Below are positions 12,562 to 22,578 of a stretch of 64,000 nt of DNA, one piece after another. Numbering within the stretch: the stretch's first letter is position 1; each line of letters opens with the position of its first letter. The notes under the pieces were generated by a model that was given only the letters and a program-made list of their open reading frames with translations, did not search any database and was not told the DNA's origin. The position numbers were made by a program, and so were the translations under genes. This DNA is from Petrosia ficiformis (Eukaryota; Porifera; Demospongiae; Haplosclerida; Petrosiidae): assembly GCA_947044365.1 (NCBI GenBank), contig OX345636.1, forward strand, positions 434,001-498,000, in the 5' to 3' direction.

Positions 12562-12816
12562 ATGATTTCACTGCAGCAGTGGAGAATGACTATTGGATGT
12601 TTTTGTCCATCTAATGTTAAAACATTTTGTAGAAATAGCTTTGCAAATAGTAAATGTTGTTTCCATGGCAAAATGCCATTTATTCTGGTTAGCATTATTT
12701 TAAGTCTCCTCTTAGTTATGGCTGGAGATGTTGAGCGTAACCCAGGCCCATCTAGAAAATGTCCACATTGCCAATATGTAATATATATTTTTTTCTTCAA
12801 AACAATACAGATATAA
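12562..12816 (+). CDS. Leader ORF ending in 2A motif, then cysteine-rich start (5' part of a retroelement or gene)
   Basis: From ATG 12562 the frame runs 63 codons to the 2A C-terminus, then SRKCPHCQY and a stop at 12814-12816. A GTAATAT donor-like site follows CQY. The leader is Cys-rich and ends with a hydrophobic stretch, FILVSIILSLLLVMA, directly before GDVERNPGP. This hydrophobic-helix-plus-2A layout is known for 2A sequences of non-LTR (STR/CR1/L2) elements and NLR proteins in sea urchin and sponge, where the 2A can double as a signal sequence. CPHC would begin a zinc-binding domain of the downstream product, but the sequence breaks off into low-complexity DNA after 12955. An upstream ATG (12442) is less likely because a CTGCAG acceptor-like site lies between. 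Confidence 0.6.
   Translation: MISLQQWRMTIGCFCPSNVKTFCRNSFANSKCCFHGKMPFILVSIILSLLLVMAGDVERNPGPSRKCPHCQYVIYIFFFKTIQI
12724..12750 (+). other. 2A ribosome-skipping motif GDVERNPGP
   Basis: The codons read G-D-V-E-R-N-P-G-P, an exact fit to the D-V/I-E-x-N-P-G-P consensus. Translation would release the leader after the NPG glycine and restart at proline. Such an exact match in frame after a hydrophobic helix is very unlikely by chance. Confidence 0.85.
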
Positions 12817-12954
12817 TAATAATATAATAATTATAATAATTTACATAATTATACTATAAGAACAATTGTCATGCATCTACAAAAAAAAGAAGTCTACAAG
12901 TCTTTTATGTCTTTAATAATAGTTGTTAATAATTATAAATTTCTTTTCATCTCT

Positions 12955-13207
12955 TCCTTTTCGTCCTCCTCCTCTTCCCTTCTGTTCTTTGCCTCTTCCT
13001 CCTCGTCCTCCTCCTCTTCCTCCCCGTCATCCTCTTTTTCCTCCACGTGCTCCTCCACTTCCTTCTCGCCCTCCCCTATCTCCCCTTCCTCGTCCTCTTC
13101 TCCCTCTTTTCTCGTTTTCTGCAGCTGGTGGTGGCGATGGTGATGGTGATCTGGATGGTGATGTTGCTGGAGGTGGTGGTGGAGATGGTGGTGGTGGTGG
13201 AGGAGAC
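12955..13207. repeat. Polypyrimidine (TCC)n tract and (GGTGAT/GGTGGA)n tract
   Basis: 12955-13118 is almost pure C/T with TCCTCC units. 13122-13207 is G-rich with GGTGGT and GGTGAT units. Long Ser-, Pro- and Gly-rich ORFs across it are by-products of the repeat. The strand asymmetry could favour triplex or R-loop formation. Confidence 0.8.
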
Positions 13208-13729
13208 TGTGTTATAGTATCTATACTTTGAAGGTGAAGAAAAAAAAGAGTTGCACTTATCATATGACATTCAAAACAGAATTGCCGGTTTGAAGCAAAT
13301 AAAAACAGTTACTACTATAAATTATATAAAACATTTTGCTTACGGTTCTATCAAATTGTATATTTTTTCAGTGGGACTCTACAGAAGAATGAATGTAGTG
13401 ATATATACAGAGTAAATCCTAACACATTACTCACTTAATATTATCCATAGTAAACCTGTAGCAATAATAATGGTAGTCTACTGCTTTTATATAAATATTA
13501 ATTAAGTAATGATAGTTGAATAATATTATAGTTATCTTAATTATTCATAATTATGACAATAGTTGAATATAATTATCTTAATTACGATAATACATTAGAA
13601 TTTTAATGATATTCTGGAAATACTTCTGAGTGGAAAGGTGAATTAAAGTTTCATTTCTTATTCATGTTAACCTACAAATTCATACCTCTTGATTTTTTAT
13701 ACTAATATTGTACTGACTTAAATTTTCAG

Positions 13730-13735
13730 TTTATT
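13730..13735 (-). terminator. Poly(A) signal AATAAA for small minus-strand gene
   Basis: AATAAA on the minus strand, 70 bp after the stop of the candidate small gene at 13805-14047. Confidence 0.3.
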
Positions 13736-13804
13736 AATGAATTTTGTTGTAAAAGTTATATTAAAATTAAATATTTATATATAGCTAATTATAATTAAAA
13801 ATTT

Positions 13805-14047
13805 TTAATAGTTTAACTTCTTTTGCTCCTTTTCTGTTTCTATAATTCAAAAGAAACAATATTCACAATATCATTATGATTGTCAATAATAAAGCACTTA
13901 CTTGGGATATCCAATTTCTCTAATTCCTCTCTGGATAGCCCAGAGAGGAATTTATCAAACTCATCACAGTTAAACTATAATTAAAAAAAAACTTTTCAAC
14001 ATTGGCACAATAAAATTTCATACAGCACTTACTGGGTCTTTATCCAT
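13805..14047 (-). CDS. Candidate 40-residue three-exon microgene
   Basis: Three short exons join in frame: 14047-14033 (ATG, five codons), 13974-13902 and 13839-13805 (TAA). Both donors are the strong GTAAGTGC and both acceptors are TAG. The product starts MDKDPFNCDEFDKFL, continues with an LSREELEKL helix and ends KTEKEQKKLNY. It is acidic, mostly helical and has no signal peptide. No family recognised. A TATA box sits 33 bp before the ATG and an AATAAA follows. It lies between two fold-back elements, so it could belong to a transposon. Alternatively the first exon is internal (a TTTTTTTGCAG precedes it) and more exons exist upstream. Confidence 0.42.
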
Positions 14048-14079
14048 TTCAAAATTCTGCAAAAAAAGCTACAAATTCC

Positions 14080-14087
14080 TATTTATA
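14080..14087 (-). promoter_or_regulatory. TATA box (TATAAATA)
   Basis: TATAAATA on the minus strand, 33 bp upstream of the candidate microgene start codon. Transcription would begin close to the ATG, giving a very short 5' leader. A TGACGT-like site lies about 30 bp further upstream (near 14110-14120). Confidence 0.35.
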
Positions 14088-14708
14088 CTCAGTGCAGATG
14101 TGATGTAACTTGACGTGACACATTCCTAAACTACACATGCATTTTAAAAGGGTGGAGCTATTTCATTTAGAAAAGGTGGGGCTGACTAGTGACAGATTTA
14201 AATGTCAGTCTACATAATAATTTATAAATAAATAATACAACTACATAATATTATTACAAAGTAAAATAAGAATAATAATAACAATAACAAAAGGTAGTAA
14301 ATAAGCATGCTATTTATAATATAACATAAAAAAGTAGTTAGTTATTACTGTAATTACTAGTTTTGGCTTTTCGGGAGCTCTTCATATTCTTTTACTAAAA
14401 TAAAGAAAAAATAAAGAACTATAAAAAACATTTTTAACTTTGGAATAGTATATAGGGATATCAAAACAACAAAACAACACAGGAACAAGATTGGGATGGT
14501 AACTCAGCAATACATTTCAAAATCATTCATTCTCTATATCTAACATTTATTATTAAATTATAGTACTTTATGCTTATGTACAAGTCATTTTCACTGAATT
14601 TCGATCGCTATATAAAATTGTTAATATTGACTACCAATATTTATTTTAAGTTTGAAAAAATGTCAATACTATAACTAACTTACATTCACAAAAAATAATG
14701 AAAACAAA

Positions 14709-14957
14709 AATTTAAACAAACCACTTCCATATAAGCCTACATAAGTACTTAAAAAGCAAAATAAAAATAGTTGTACTTATGTACGCTTATATGGAAGTGG
14801 TTTGTTTAAATTTGGGTCCACCTAACCTTGTTCGCATCCTTTTTGGGTTTTGACATCCCTACATCTTCTATCATTTTTATTGAAAATGTTTTTTATTATT
14901 CTTGTAATAATATGATGAACATTTTGCCAGTTTTGCTACCTGCCGGTTCTCTACCTT
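14709..14957. mobile_element. Family A fold-back, truncated copy 2, joined to a family B fragment
   Basis: 14709-14896 matches the family A fold-back (AAACAAACCACTTCCATATA arms, GGGTTTTGACATCCCTACAT end) but lacks most of the left arm. At about 14927-14957, in inverse orientation, is the GGTAGAGAACCGGCAGGTAG block found in family B at about 11920. The two families are therefore physically associated here and near 54-55 kb. Confidence 0.6.
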
Positions 14958-14959
14958 AA

Positions 14960-15950
14960 TTCTGTAGGTATACTAACCTCCATGGACACTCAACCATCAC
15001 TTGTACTTCGACCTGGTTAGTCACACATACCTACTAATAATACTTGCTATATGCACTAGTCTATATATAATCCCATTATTTTATTAGGTAATACATTCTT
15101 TTCAGTGTTGTTGCTAAGCTCGTATGGCGCGCCTCTGACGCTCTCTAAGCAATTCCAGACGCAGTGATCAGTGCTCTGATGCGCCATTGTTATTAATTTT
15201 CAGAAAATTAATTAACTTTAGATTGGCCGTTATTTAGAATACGTCTGCCTCGTGTGCAATGGCTACGAGTTATACTGTCGTTACCTGTTCCCGTGATCCA
15301 AAGCAGCTAAAGTAGATTTGCTTCTTTGCTTTAGAGTGTCACCCAGAGTCAGGAAGTGAAAGTGACAGTCTTTAATAAGTGTATGAAATGTATAATATAT
15401 ATATTTATGTAATTGTATTGCATTCCAATTATTGTGTGATGCTTGTCAACTGGGTCAGACGTAGAAAAACATAACAATTTGACCCACACATGTAATTTCT
15501 TTGCAGCAACACTAATTCTCTTTTATTAAAATGATGGACAGTATGAAGATATTGATGACTGATCTGTTAATATTTCCTTTAAATAGTATCATCATGATAT
15601 TCTAACTCTTATATAATTAATAAAACATAAGTTTACTATAGTGACTATTACATGCATTGTTCTTTGGTTTTGTAGGTATGAGACCACCTCTATCTCACCT
15701 GGTTCTGTATCTATCACACCAGACATGAGTAATCAGGTCGTCCAACTTATTTGATAGTTAAAAATGCACACATGTGTATATATGTGTATGTACACTATAC
15801 ATGTACATTAGTGCTGTTTTAGTCTACTATAACTAAAATCCCTTTTATTAACTGTTAGTTAACTAAACTACATGTATAACTAAATTACATGTCTAACTGT
15901 AGTAACTATAATGAAAATTGACAAATATTGGGAAGTTTTAGTTAACTATA
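14960..15950. other. Stretch without a supported gene
   Basis: Two acceptor/donor-flanked open segments on the plus strand (about 14970-15017 and 15676-15739) could be exons, but no family is recognisable and codon evidence is thin. A GC-richer patch at 15115-15300 (TGGCGCGCCTCTGACG) resembles a promoter region. Otherwise AT-rich. Confidence 0.25.
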
Positions 15951-17025
15951 TTCTAACATGAAATGACCCTAGCAACCACATATAAGCCTCTATATAACTT
16001 TTTAATTATATTACTATATTCTAACATGAAATGTCCTTAGCAACCAAATATAAGCCATTATATAACTAGGTAATTATATCAGTATAATTATTTTAACATG
16101 AAATGTCCTTAGCAACCAAATATAAGCCATTATATAACTAGGTAATTATATCAGTATAATTATTTTATCATGAAATGTCGCTAGCAACCAAATATAAGCC
16201 ATTATATAACTAGGTAATTATATCACTATATTCTAACATGAAATGTCCTTAGCAACCAAATATAAGCCATTATATAACTAGGTAATTATATCACTATATT
16301 CTAACATGAAATGTCCCTAGTAACCACATATAAGCCTTTATATAACTAGGTAATTATATCACTATGTTCTAGCATGAAATGTCTCTAGCAACCATATATA
16401 AGCCTCCATATAACTAGGTAATTATATCACTATATTCTACCATGAAATGTCCTTAGCAACCACATATAAGCCTCTATATAACTAGGTAATGATAAAACTA
16501 TATTCTAACATCAAATGTCCCTAGCAACCACATATAAGCCTTTATATAACTAGGTAATTATATCACTATGTTCTAGCATGAAATGTCCCTAGCAACCATA
16601 TATAAGCCTCCATATAACTAGGTAATTATATCACTATATTCTACCATGAAATGTCCTTAGCAACCACATATAAGCCTCTATATAACTAGGTAATGATAAA
16701 ACTATATTCTAACATCAAATGTCCCTAGCAACCACATATAAGCCTTTATATAACTAGGTAATTATATCACTATGTTCTAGCATGAAATGTCCCTAGCAAC
16801 CCTATATAAGCCTCCATATAACTAGGTAATTATATCACTATATTCTACCATGAAATGTCCTTAGCAACCACATATAAGCCTCTATATAACTAGGTAATGA
16901 TAAAACTATATTCTAACATCAAATGTCCCTAGCAACCACATATAAGCCTTTATATAACTAGGTAATTATATCACTATATTCTAGCATGAAGTGTCCCTAG
17001 CAACCATATATAAACCTCTGTATAA

Positions 17026-19532
17026 CCATAGATTGTATAGACTGCGTATACGGGATTGGAAACTGATGACGTAATGCGGCCAACCTCTGTTATACACAAC
17101 GCGCTTTAATTAGAAACGTTCTTATACACGTGGAGCTGTTGTCTGGTTCCTGAGTGATGAAGATATGCTAAAATGTGAGTATTTGTCATTATTATTGTCT
17201 TATAATTATATTGTTATAAGTAAATGGTGTATGTATGATTATTATAAATATATATAATAGATACAAGTATTGTTATATATTATATAGTATTAAGCTAGTT
17301 TTGATGTAAATAGTTCCTTTCTTAAGCCTTTTGATCTCTGAAGACCCTTGTGCATGGATTGTTTATATATTTCTATGCACGAGGTGGCAAAAGAATATCC
17401 ACGAATAGTTATATAAAGATCTGCCATGATTTTCAGTAAATCGTGTATTACTTCATCTTGATGATCCGAAGACAGCAAACACCATTGTTTAATACTGCCT
17501 GTAGTAATCCCTGTTTATCCATAACACGCTTTGTTTTGCTGACTGTCAGATGTTGCCTGACTTCAGTCTCAATGGCATGGTATAATTCATATGTCATATC
17601 ACTGACATGCCACAATCCTCCCCTGTCCACTATGTTTGTCCATGCTTCTGTCTGGCTGCCATCCATTTCATCTCCACTTAAATTCAAAATACAATAAATC
17701 ATTTCATCCTTGTGTGGATGAGTCGATGTCTCTAGGTTAATTCGTGTCCTACGACACACATAGCCAGCTACGTACCGAAGAGTGTTCTCTTCTATTTTGG
17801 TGATTTCTAACGTACATGTAGATGTTTGTGTAGATGGATTACCTTCATACATAGTATTTATTTCATTTATAAAATCTTCATGGGTTATGTACTGGTAAAA
17901 TGTTGGTGATGGTTTGCATTTGATAGATTTAAGCATGATGTCACGCCATTTAATATAAAATTCAGATGTGCAATGTAACCTATGGAAATGGCCCCACATT
18001 AATTCTCTCTCTTTTTGGCTGTTTTTTTTTTTAGATGTGAAACATGATCGCAAGTTGGTAACAAGATCAAGAGAGAAATCACGAAAGAGTTGGGGATATG
18101 TAGGTGTAGCCCAAGCTATCATTGACTGTGCAGTTTCGAGAGCTGCTGCTGCTTCAGTAGATGGTACATTATTAATAATTATTATAATTATACACCTTAA
18201 GCCTACTATTAATTGTGTCCATGAATTATTATGCTATTTGCTAAATTAATAAAATTTGTGCAATTAATTACAAGTAGGCTTAAGGTAGTTGATCTTCTAC
18301 GTACCTATCACATCTGTTAGTACAGCCTGTTTGAAGTCCTCCACTGAATTTCCACAGCAAATCCTGCTAGTTTGTACCACAGAAAGAATGCCTATTACAT
18401 CAAAAATGCAAGCGATCCGTTGTGGAGTGGTAGCTAAAGCACGACACTGCTTAGTGTCAACACTAATACCATGGCAACTAAGAGTCCAACTCAAGTCATG
18501 GTCGATCTTAACTATAAATATGTCTGTCTCTAACAGAAATTGGCTACTAATTAATCTCGAAAATACAAGTGTGTTGTTTCTACGTGTTCTACCCATCCAG
18601 TAGGAAGAGATTGTCTATCAAGTCTTCTGCCAAGATGCCTCAGATTACTTACAGGAGCATTCAGGTAGGAAGAGATAGGTAAATGTACAGAAAAGACAGG
18701 TGGAGCATGTAACAAGTCGAGTGGTATTTTCTCTTCCTTTCTTGGTTTTTGATCTTGTAAAATCTAAGTTTCCGGGGCATTCTTGATTAGTTGTATACTA
18801 TCTATAATTATATTATTTATAATAATAGTTATTATAATTTGTAAATTGTGTGTATTATAAATGCATGTGATTGTTGATCATTACTGGTAAATCAGCTGCA
18901 GCCAGTTTGGGTGGAGCTGGTACTAACTGCAGATATCCATTTATATTGACGAAGAAAGGGTTTATTCTAGTAGACAGTACATTAAACTTGTTATTAATGC
19001 ACTATACAGGTTAGTAGAGTAGTTACAGGGACAGCTAAAGGTACACAAAACTTACCCAGTTTCACTCCAGGTTAGTAGCATGATACAGAGTTTTAAACAT
19101 AATTATATTGGATTTTCTACTACAAAGAGGTATATTCTCATTAAGCATGCTCTTGTCTACCTCTGCATGCAAGTAATACATAGTAAAATCATTAACACTA
19201 GTAGTTATAGGTACACAAACGTTCAGAAGTGTATTGCTGCAACATAAAAGCGGTAGTAGTGCAGCAATGCAATACCAACAAGGTCACATAAATTAAATGG
19301 GATTGACGATAATAGATCTGTGAGTAACACCAAATACTGTAAACTTACCTATAAACAATAATTCGAGTACAAGGACAGTTTTAGTTGCTGTAGAATACTC
19401 TGCTTTTCTCTCCCGCTAACGAGAAAGTATGGGAACGGCTGTTACAGACGTTGTCCGCCGCGTTTTCAATCATTTAGTATTGCTCACGTGATTAGTTTCC
19501 AATCCCGTATACGCAGTCTATACAATCTATGG
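17026..19532. mobile_element. DNA transposon with 39-bp terminal inverted repeats
   Basis: Ends start CCATAGATTGTATAGACTGC and are inverted copies over 39 bp without mismatch. The flanks repeat TATAA (17021-17025 and 19533-19537), or GTATAAC if the first base is excluded, so the target duplication is 5-7 bp. The empty site is known because it lies in a tandem repeat. A minus-strand transposase remnant is inside. A 14-bp inverted pair (ACCTTAAGCCTACT) at 18191-18285 marks a further tiny insertion in its intron region. Confidence 0.8.
17290..18790 (-). pseudogene. Transposase of the TIR element, frameshifted
   Basis: Pieces in order on the minus strand: a LPTGWVEH motif near 18600, a helix/strand block at 18596-18297, a large block 18122-17448 with TLRYVAGYVCRR, and a C-terminal block 17478-17290 with TIRGYSFATS and QRSKGLRKEL. 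Similar LR(Y)xAGYV and TIRGFSFA..K..QKSKxLR motifs occur, as I recall, in transposase-like proteins of many invertebrates; I do not assign a superfamily. Frame changes near 18560 and 17470 and an intron-like gap at 18175-18297 indicate that it is no longer intact. Confidence 0.6.
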
Positions 19533-19718
19533 TATAACTAGGTAATGATATAACTATATTCTCACATGAAATGTCCCTAGCAACTACATATAAGCCTCTA
19601 TGTCCCTAGGTAATTATATCACTATATTCTAGCATGAAATGTCCCTAGCAACCACAGTTAGCCTTTATATAAGTAGGTAATTACATTTATAATGAAATAC
19701 ATTTAAGCATCGCCTTTA

Positions 19719-20493
19719 TTACCCTCGCCACGTAGCGTAGGCGGAAGGGTACAGTAATCGTTTTGTCTGTGTGTCTGTCTGTGTGTTAGCAATTTTTCTG
19801 GAAAAATAAAAACATTGACATTTCAAACAGGGTACTGGTAGACTTCAAATTATACAAGGAAAAAAAACGTAGGAAATCTTGTAAAACCTTTTGGTTCTAA
19901 AGTTATGACAATTTTTACAGTTACCGTTTCACGACTTTAAGATGAAACGAGGGCAATAACGAGAGTATATACGGACACACAAACACAAGTTATCCTGTTT
20001 CATGGCCTGTCGCTAGCCAAGAAACACTTCAAACCAAAAACAATTGAAACAAGCTACAAACAAGCTACTTAGCTCCACCTACAGGCATGGTCTTGTGCAC
20101 TGAATGCTAAACACGTAATAGAGTGATTCGTTTTCACACGTTGGAGACTTCAGAGAATAAGATGTAAGATATATATAAAAATTCACTACGTTTTCACACA
20201 TTGGAGACTTTAGAGGTAGACTTGAGAACTTTTTCATTGTTTTTCAAAGGAAAACAGAGAATAATATGTAAGATAGATAATTATACAAATTATACATATA
20301 TACATTTCTTTCATTGATATTCTTATTTTGTCTTTTAGAATATAAAGTTATAACAGTTTTAATGCCCATAAATGTTTTTCAAATTTATATGTAACAAAAG
20401 TATTGTTTGTTTCATACACAAACTTTATTATATTTAGAGTAGTGCTTTGTATCATTTTGCCACATAGGCGAGGGTCCCGTCCCGACGGCGCTC
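19719..20493 (+). mobile_element. Repeat family R (TTACCCTCGCC...GACGGCGCTC), copy 1
   Basis: Left end TTACCCTCGCCACGTAGCGT can fold on itself with GGCGGAAGGGTA, followed by (TGTC)-rich DNA. The right end is GGCGAGGGTCCCGTCCCGAC plus GGCGCTC. The same ends occur at 25599-26513, 44153-44998 (minus) and 61970-62803, with partial copies at 27029 and 36553. No ORF longer than chance and no clear target duplication. Non-autonomous; the superfamily is unknown. Confidence 0.75.
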
Positions 20494-20705
20494 ATATAAG
20501 TAGGTAATTATATCACTATATTCTAGCATGAAATGTCCCTAGCAACCATATATAAGCCTCTGTATAACTAGGTAATGATATAACTATATTCTAACATCAA
20601 ATGTCCCTAGCAACCACATATAAGCCTCTATATAACTAGGTAATTATATCACTATATTCTAACATGAAATGTCCCTAGCAACCACATATAAGCTTTTATA
20701 TAATT

Positions 20706-21560
20706 ATGTATGTAACTGCTTTCATAGTGTCCTGTTGTGAATTAAATATGGACTACAATCTTTTAAATAATTTTCTAATTTCTTGGTTTTTTTTTTGGTT
20801 ATATTTTCAGTACACTTCTCTCAAAGAACTATTCTTAAAGACAGAGTGGGTGGTATGACAGGAAAGAATGTTTGTTGAACTTAACCTACCAACAGTCCTT
20901 GTGCTATAAGACTACTTTATGACATCTCTTCTTGCTCTGTTAAGGACGGACGAAACTAGCTCCACAATCTTATTCTATTTATAAGAATGTAGAATAAAAC
21001 TAGAACTCAAGTACTTTATTGTCTTCTGATGAGTGTTTATATGATGTGATGAGGATAAACAAAGACTCAATAGAGTCCATCCTTGTCATGTTGTATATAC
21101 TTACTCAACACTTCATATACATGTGTATCAATGGGCAATGTGTGAATGTGATGTTCACTGACTTGTAAGTAGTATGTAGTAGCAGTTAAATACATTTATA
21201 TTTTATAAAACATAACATATATATGAATGCAATATAATACATGTAAGTGCATTATATAAATTAGTGTCATTGTATTGGTTATACAGTACAAGTCAGATGC
21301 AACTTAAAAAGCAAAGAGGTGGGCGTTGCTCGCGTAACTACTAGCACTCACCTTGCTCTTTTCCTATTGATAGCATAAATTTTACATCAATGGCTTTGCT
21401 AACAACTCTTCTTTCCAGCAAAGTAAGTTAGAATCTAAACTCTTATACATTATCAGAGTTATATATAGACCTGAAAATATAAATATTAAGCGCACCACCC
21501 ACACATATGAGCGTTCTATTGTATTGTTATGCATGTATATAGAATCCTCGAAAAAGTTCT
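20706..21560. other. Stretch without a supported gene
   Basis: AT-rich. A plus-strand segment after TTTTCAG at about 20805 is open for about 16 codons, which is not enough to call. Confidence 0.3.
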
Positions 21561-21569
21561 ATCGCCCAC

Positions 21570-22300
21570 ACATTGTTAATAATTTCAATTATAAAGACCA
21601 GATTTTTTCGTTGCTCTTTTGTTTCTGAACTATTCTTGACTATTCCCCAAAAAAGAAAGGCAAAGGCACAAGTAAAGAACGTTTCTACATCATCCAGTAA
21701 TGGAGAAAAGTTTCTAGATGGTAGCAGTAGTAATATGTTTGCTGAAATTACTGACCGTTTTTGACCTTTTTGATGATTGTGGAGAAACAGTCATAACAGC
21801 GAATGAGACAACTGCAGACGACATCCACTTTGTCAGTAAACATCTGAATGGTTCTCTAACATACTGGTCGCGGTATATTTTAGCGAAACAGTTGACTGTT
21901 GACTTCACATGTATTATAATAATATTGTATTATTTATATGCTTTTGTGTACTTTTCAACTGGGGGAATTTCCTACCAACTCTACTATGAAGCAGAGCACT
22001 CCTTCCCAAGCAATGACCCCAGGTTCCACTAGTGGTACACCACAATGTAGTGGTGATACTGAAAGTCAGTTGCATCAGTCATTTCAAATTTCACTACATT
22101 TCTCTCGTGGAGCTGAAGAAGCAATTGCTAGTGGATTGCTGACAAGAAGTGTGCGTACTGAGATAATTCAGAGTATGTTCTTTGATGATGGTACACGACA
22201 CCATAACCAGTACAGTATAACACAGTTTGTCAGAAACTTGTAGAGCAGTACCCTAATCTTAAAGATAAAATTAGCTTATCTGGATATGTGAGTTATGCTG
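21570..22300 (+). pseudogene. Remnant of an unidentified protein gene
   Basis: Frames 21573-21764, 21718-21900 and 21938-22243 read on from each other with frame changes. The last part has a Ser/Thr/Gln-rich linker, then a helical block with RTEIIQSMFFDDG and, after a frame change near 22235, a KLVEQYPNLKDK motif. Helical modules with a KL(V/I)xxYPxLKD signature occur in many uncharacterised metazoan proteins (from memory). Function unknown; probably a decayed gene or transposon ORF. Confidence 0.35.
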
Positions 22301-22390
22301 AAGTGATATTATATATAATTATAATTATTTAGACCTATTAATGAATAATTCCTTTGAAGTTTTCCTTGTTAATGAGGTGTCTAAATCAGA

Positions 22391-22414
22391 TAGATACCTG
22401 CTAGCAGGTATCTA
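22391..22414. repeat. Perfect 24-bp palindrome
   Basis: TAGATACCTGCT followed by its exact reverse complement, no loop. A related TAGATACC block follows within 20 bp, and a GGTATCTA block occurs at about 24109. They may mark the two sides of the Crypton copy at 22579-24013. Confidence 0.5.
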
Positions 22415-22578
22415 AATGTAATAGATACCTAGGTCCAAAGTTCCAGGAAACAATTTTGTTAATGAGAGAATTAATAGATTAACACAAAATCAAATACAAG
22501 AAAGCTGAATACAATAATATACAAAATGAAATACAAGGAAGCTGAATAATTATAATAATGAGCAAATCAACAAAAAAA

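Larger units (their letters stand above)
15955..20705. repeat. Minisatellite of 68-73 bp units with 3-unit higher-order repeat, interrupted twice
   Basis: About 16 units run from 15955 to 17020, two more lie at about 19540-19690 and three at about 20495-20705. Each contains ATGAAATGTCCCTAGCAACC and TATAACTAGGTAATTATATC. Between about 16490 and 16990 the units repeat as triplets with a period of about 204 bp (GATAAAAC variant at 16491, 16694, 16899). The array is split by the 2.5-kb DNA transposon at 17026-19532 and the repeat element at 19719-20493, so both insertions post-date the array. Confidence 0.85.

Noticed and set aside
12871..13270. Ser-, Pro- and Gly-rich ORFs on both strands
   Set aside because: They are translations of the (TCC)n/(GGT)n tract in all frames and carry no independent coding signal.
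14970..15739. Two possible plus-strand exons (about 14970-15017 and 15676-15739)
   Set aside because: Borders are acceptable and they can be joined in frame, but the product is short, has no recognisable family and lies next to repeat fragments.
20805..20860. Possible terminal plus-strand exon after TTTTCAG
   Set aside because: Only about 16 codons and no partner exon found upstream, where the minisatellite lies.
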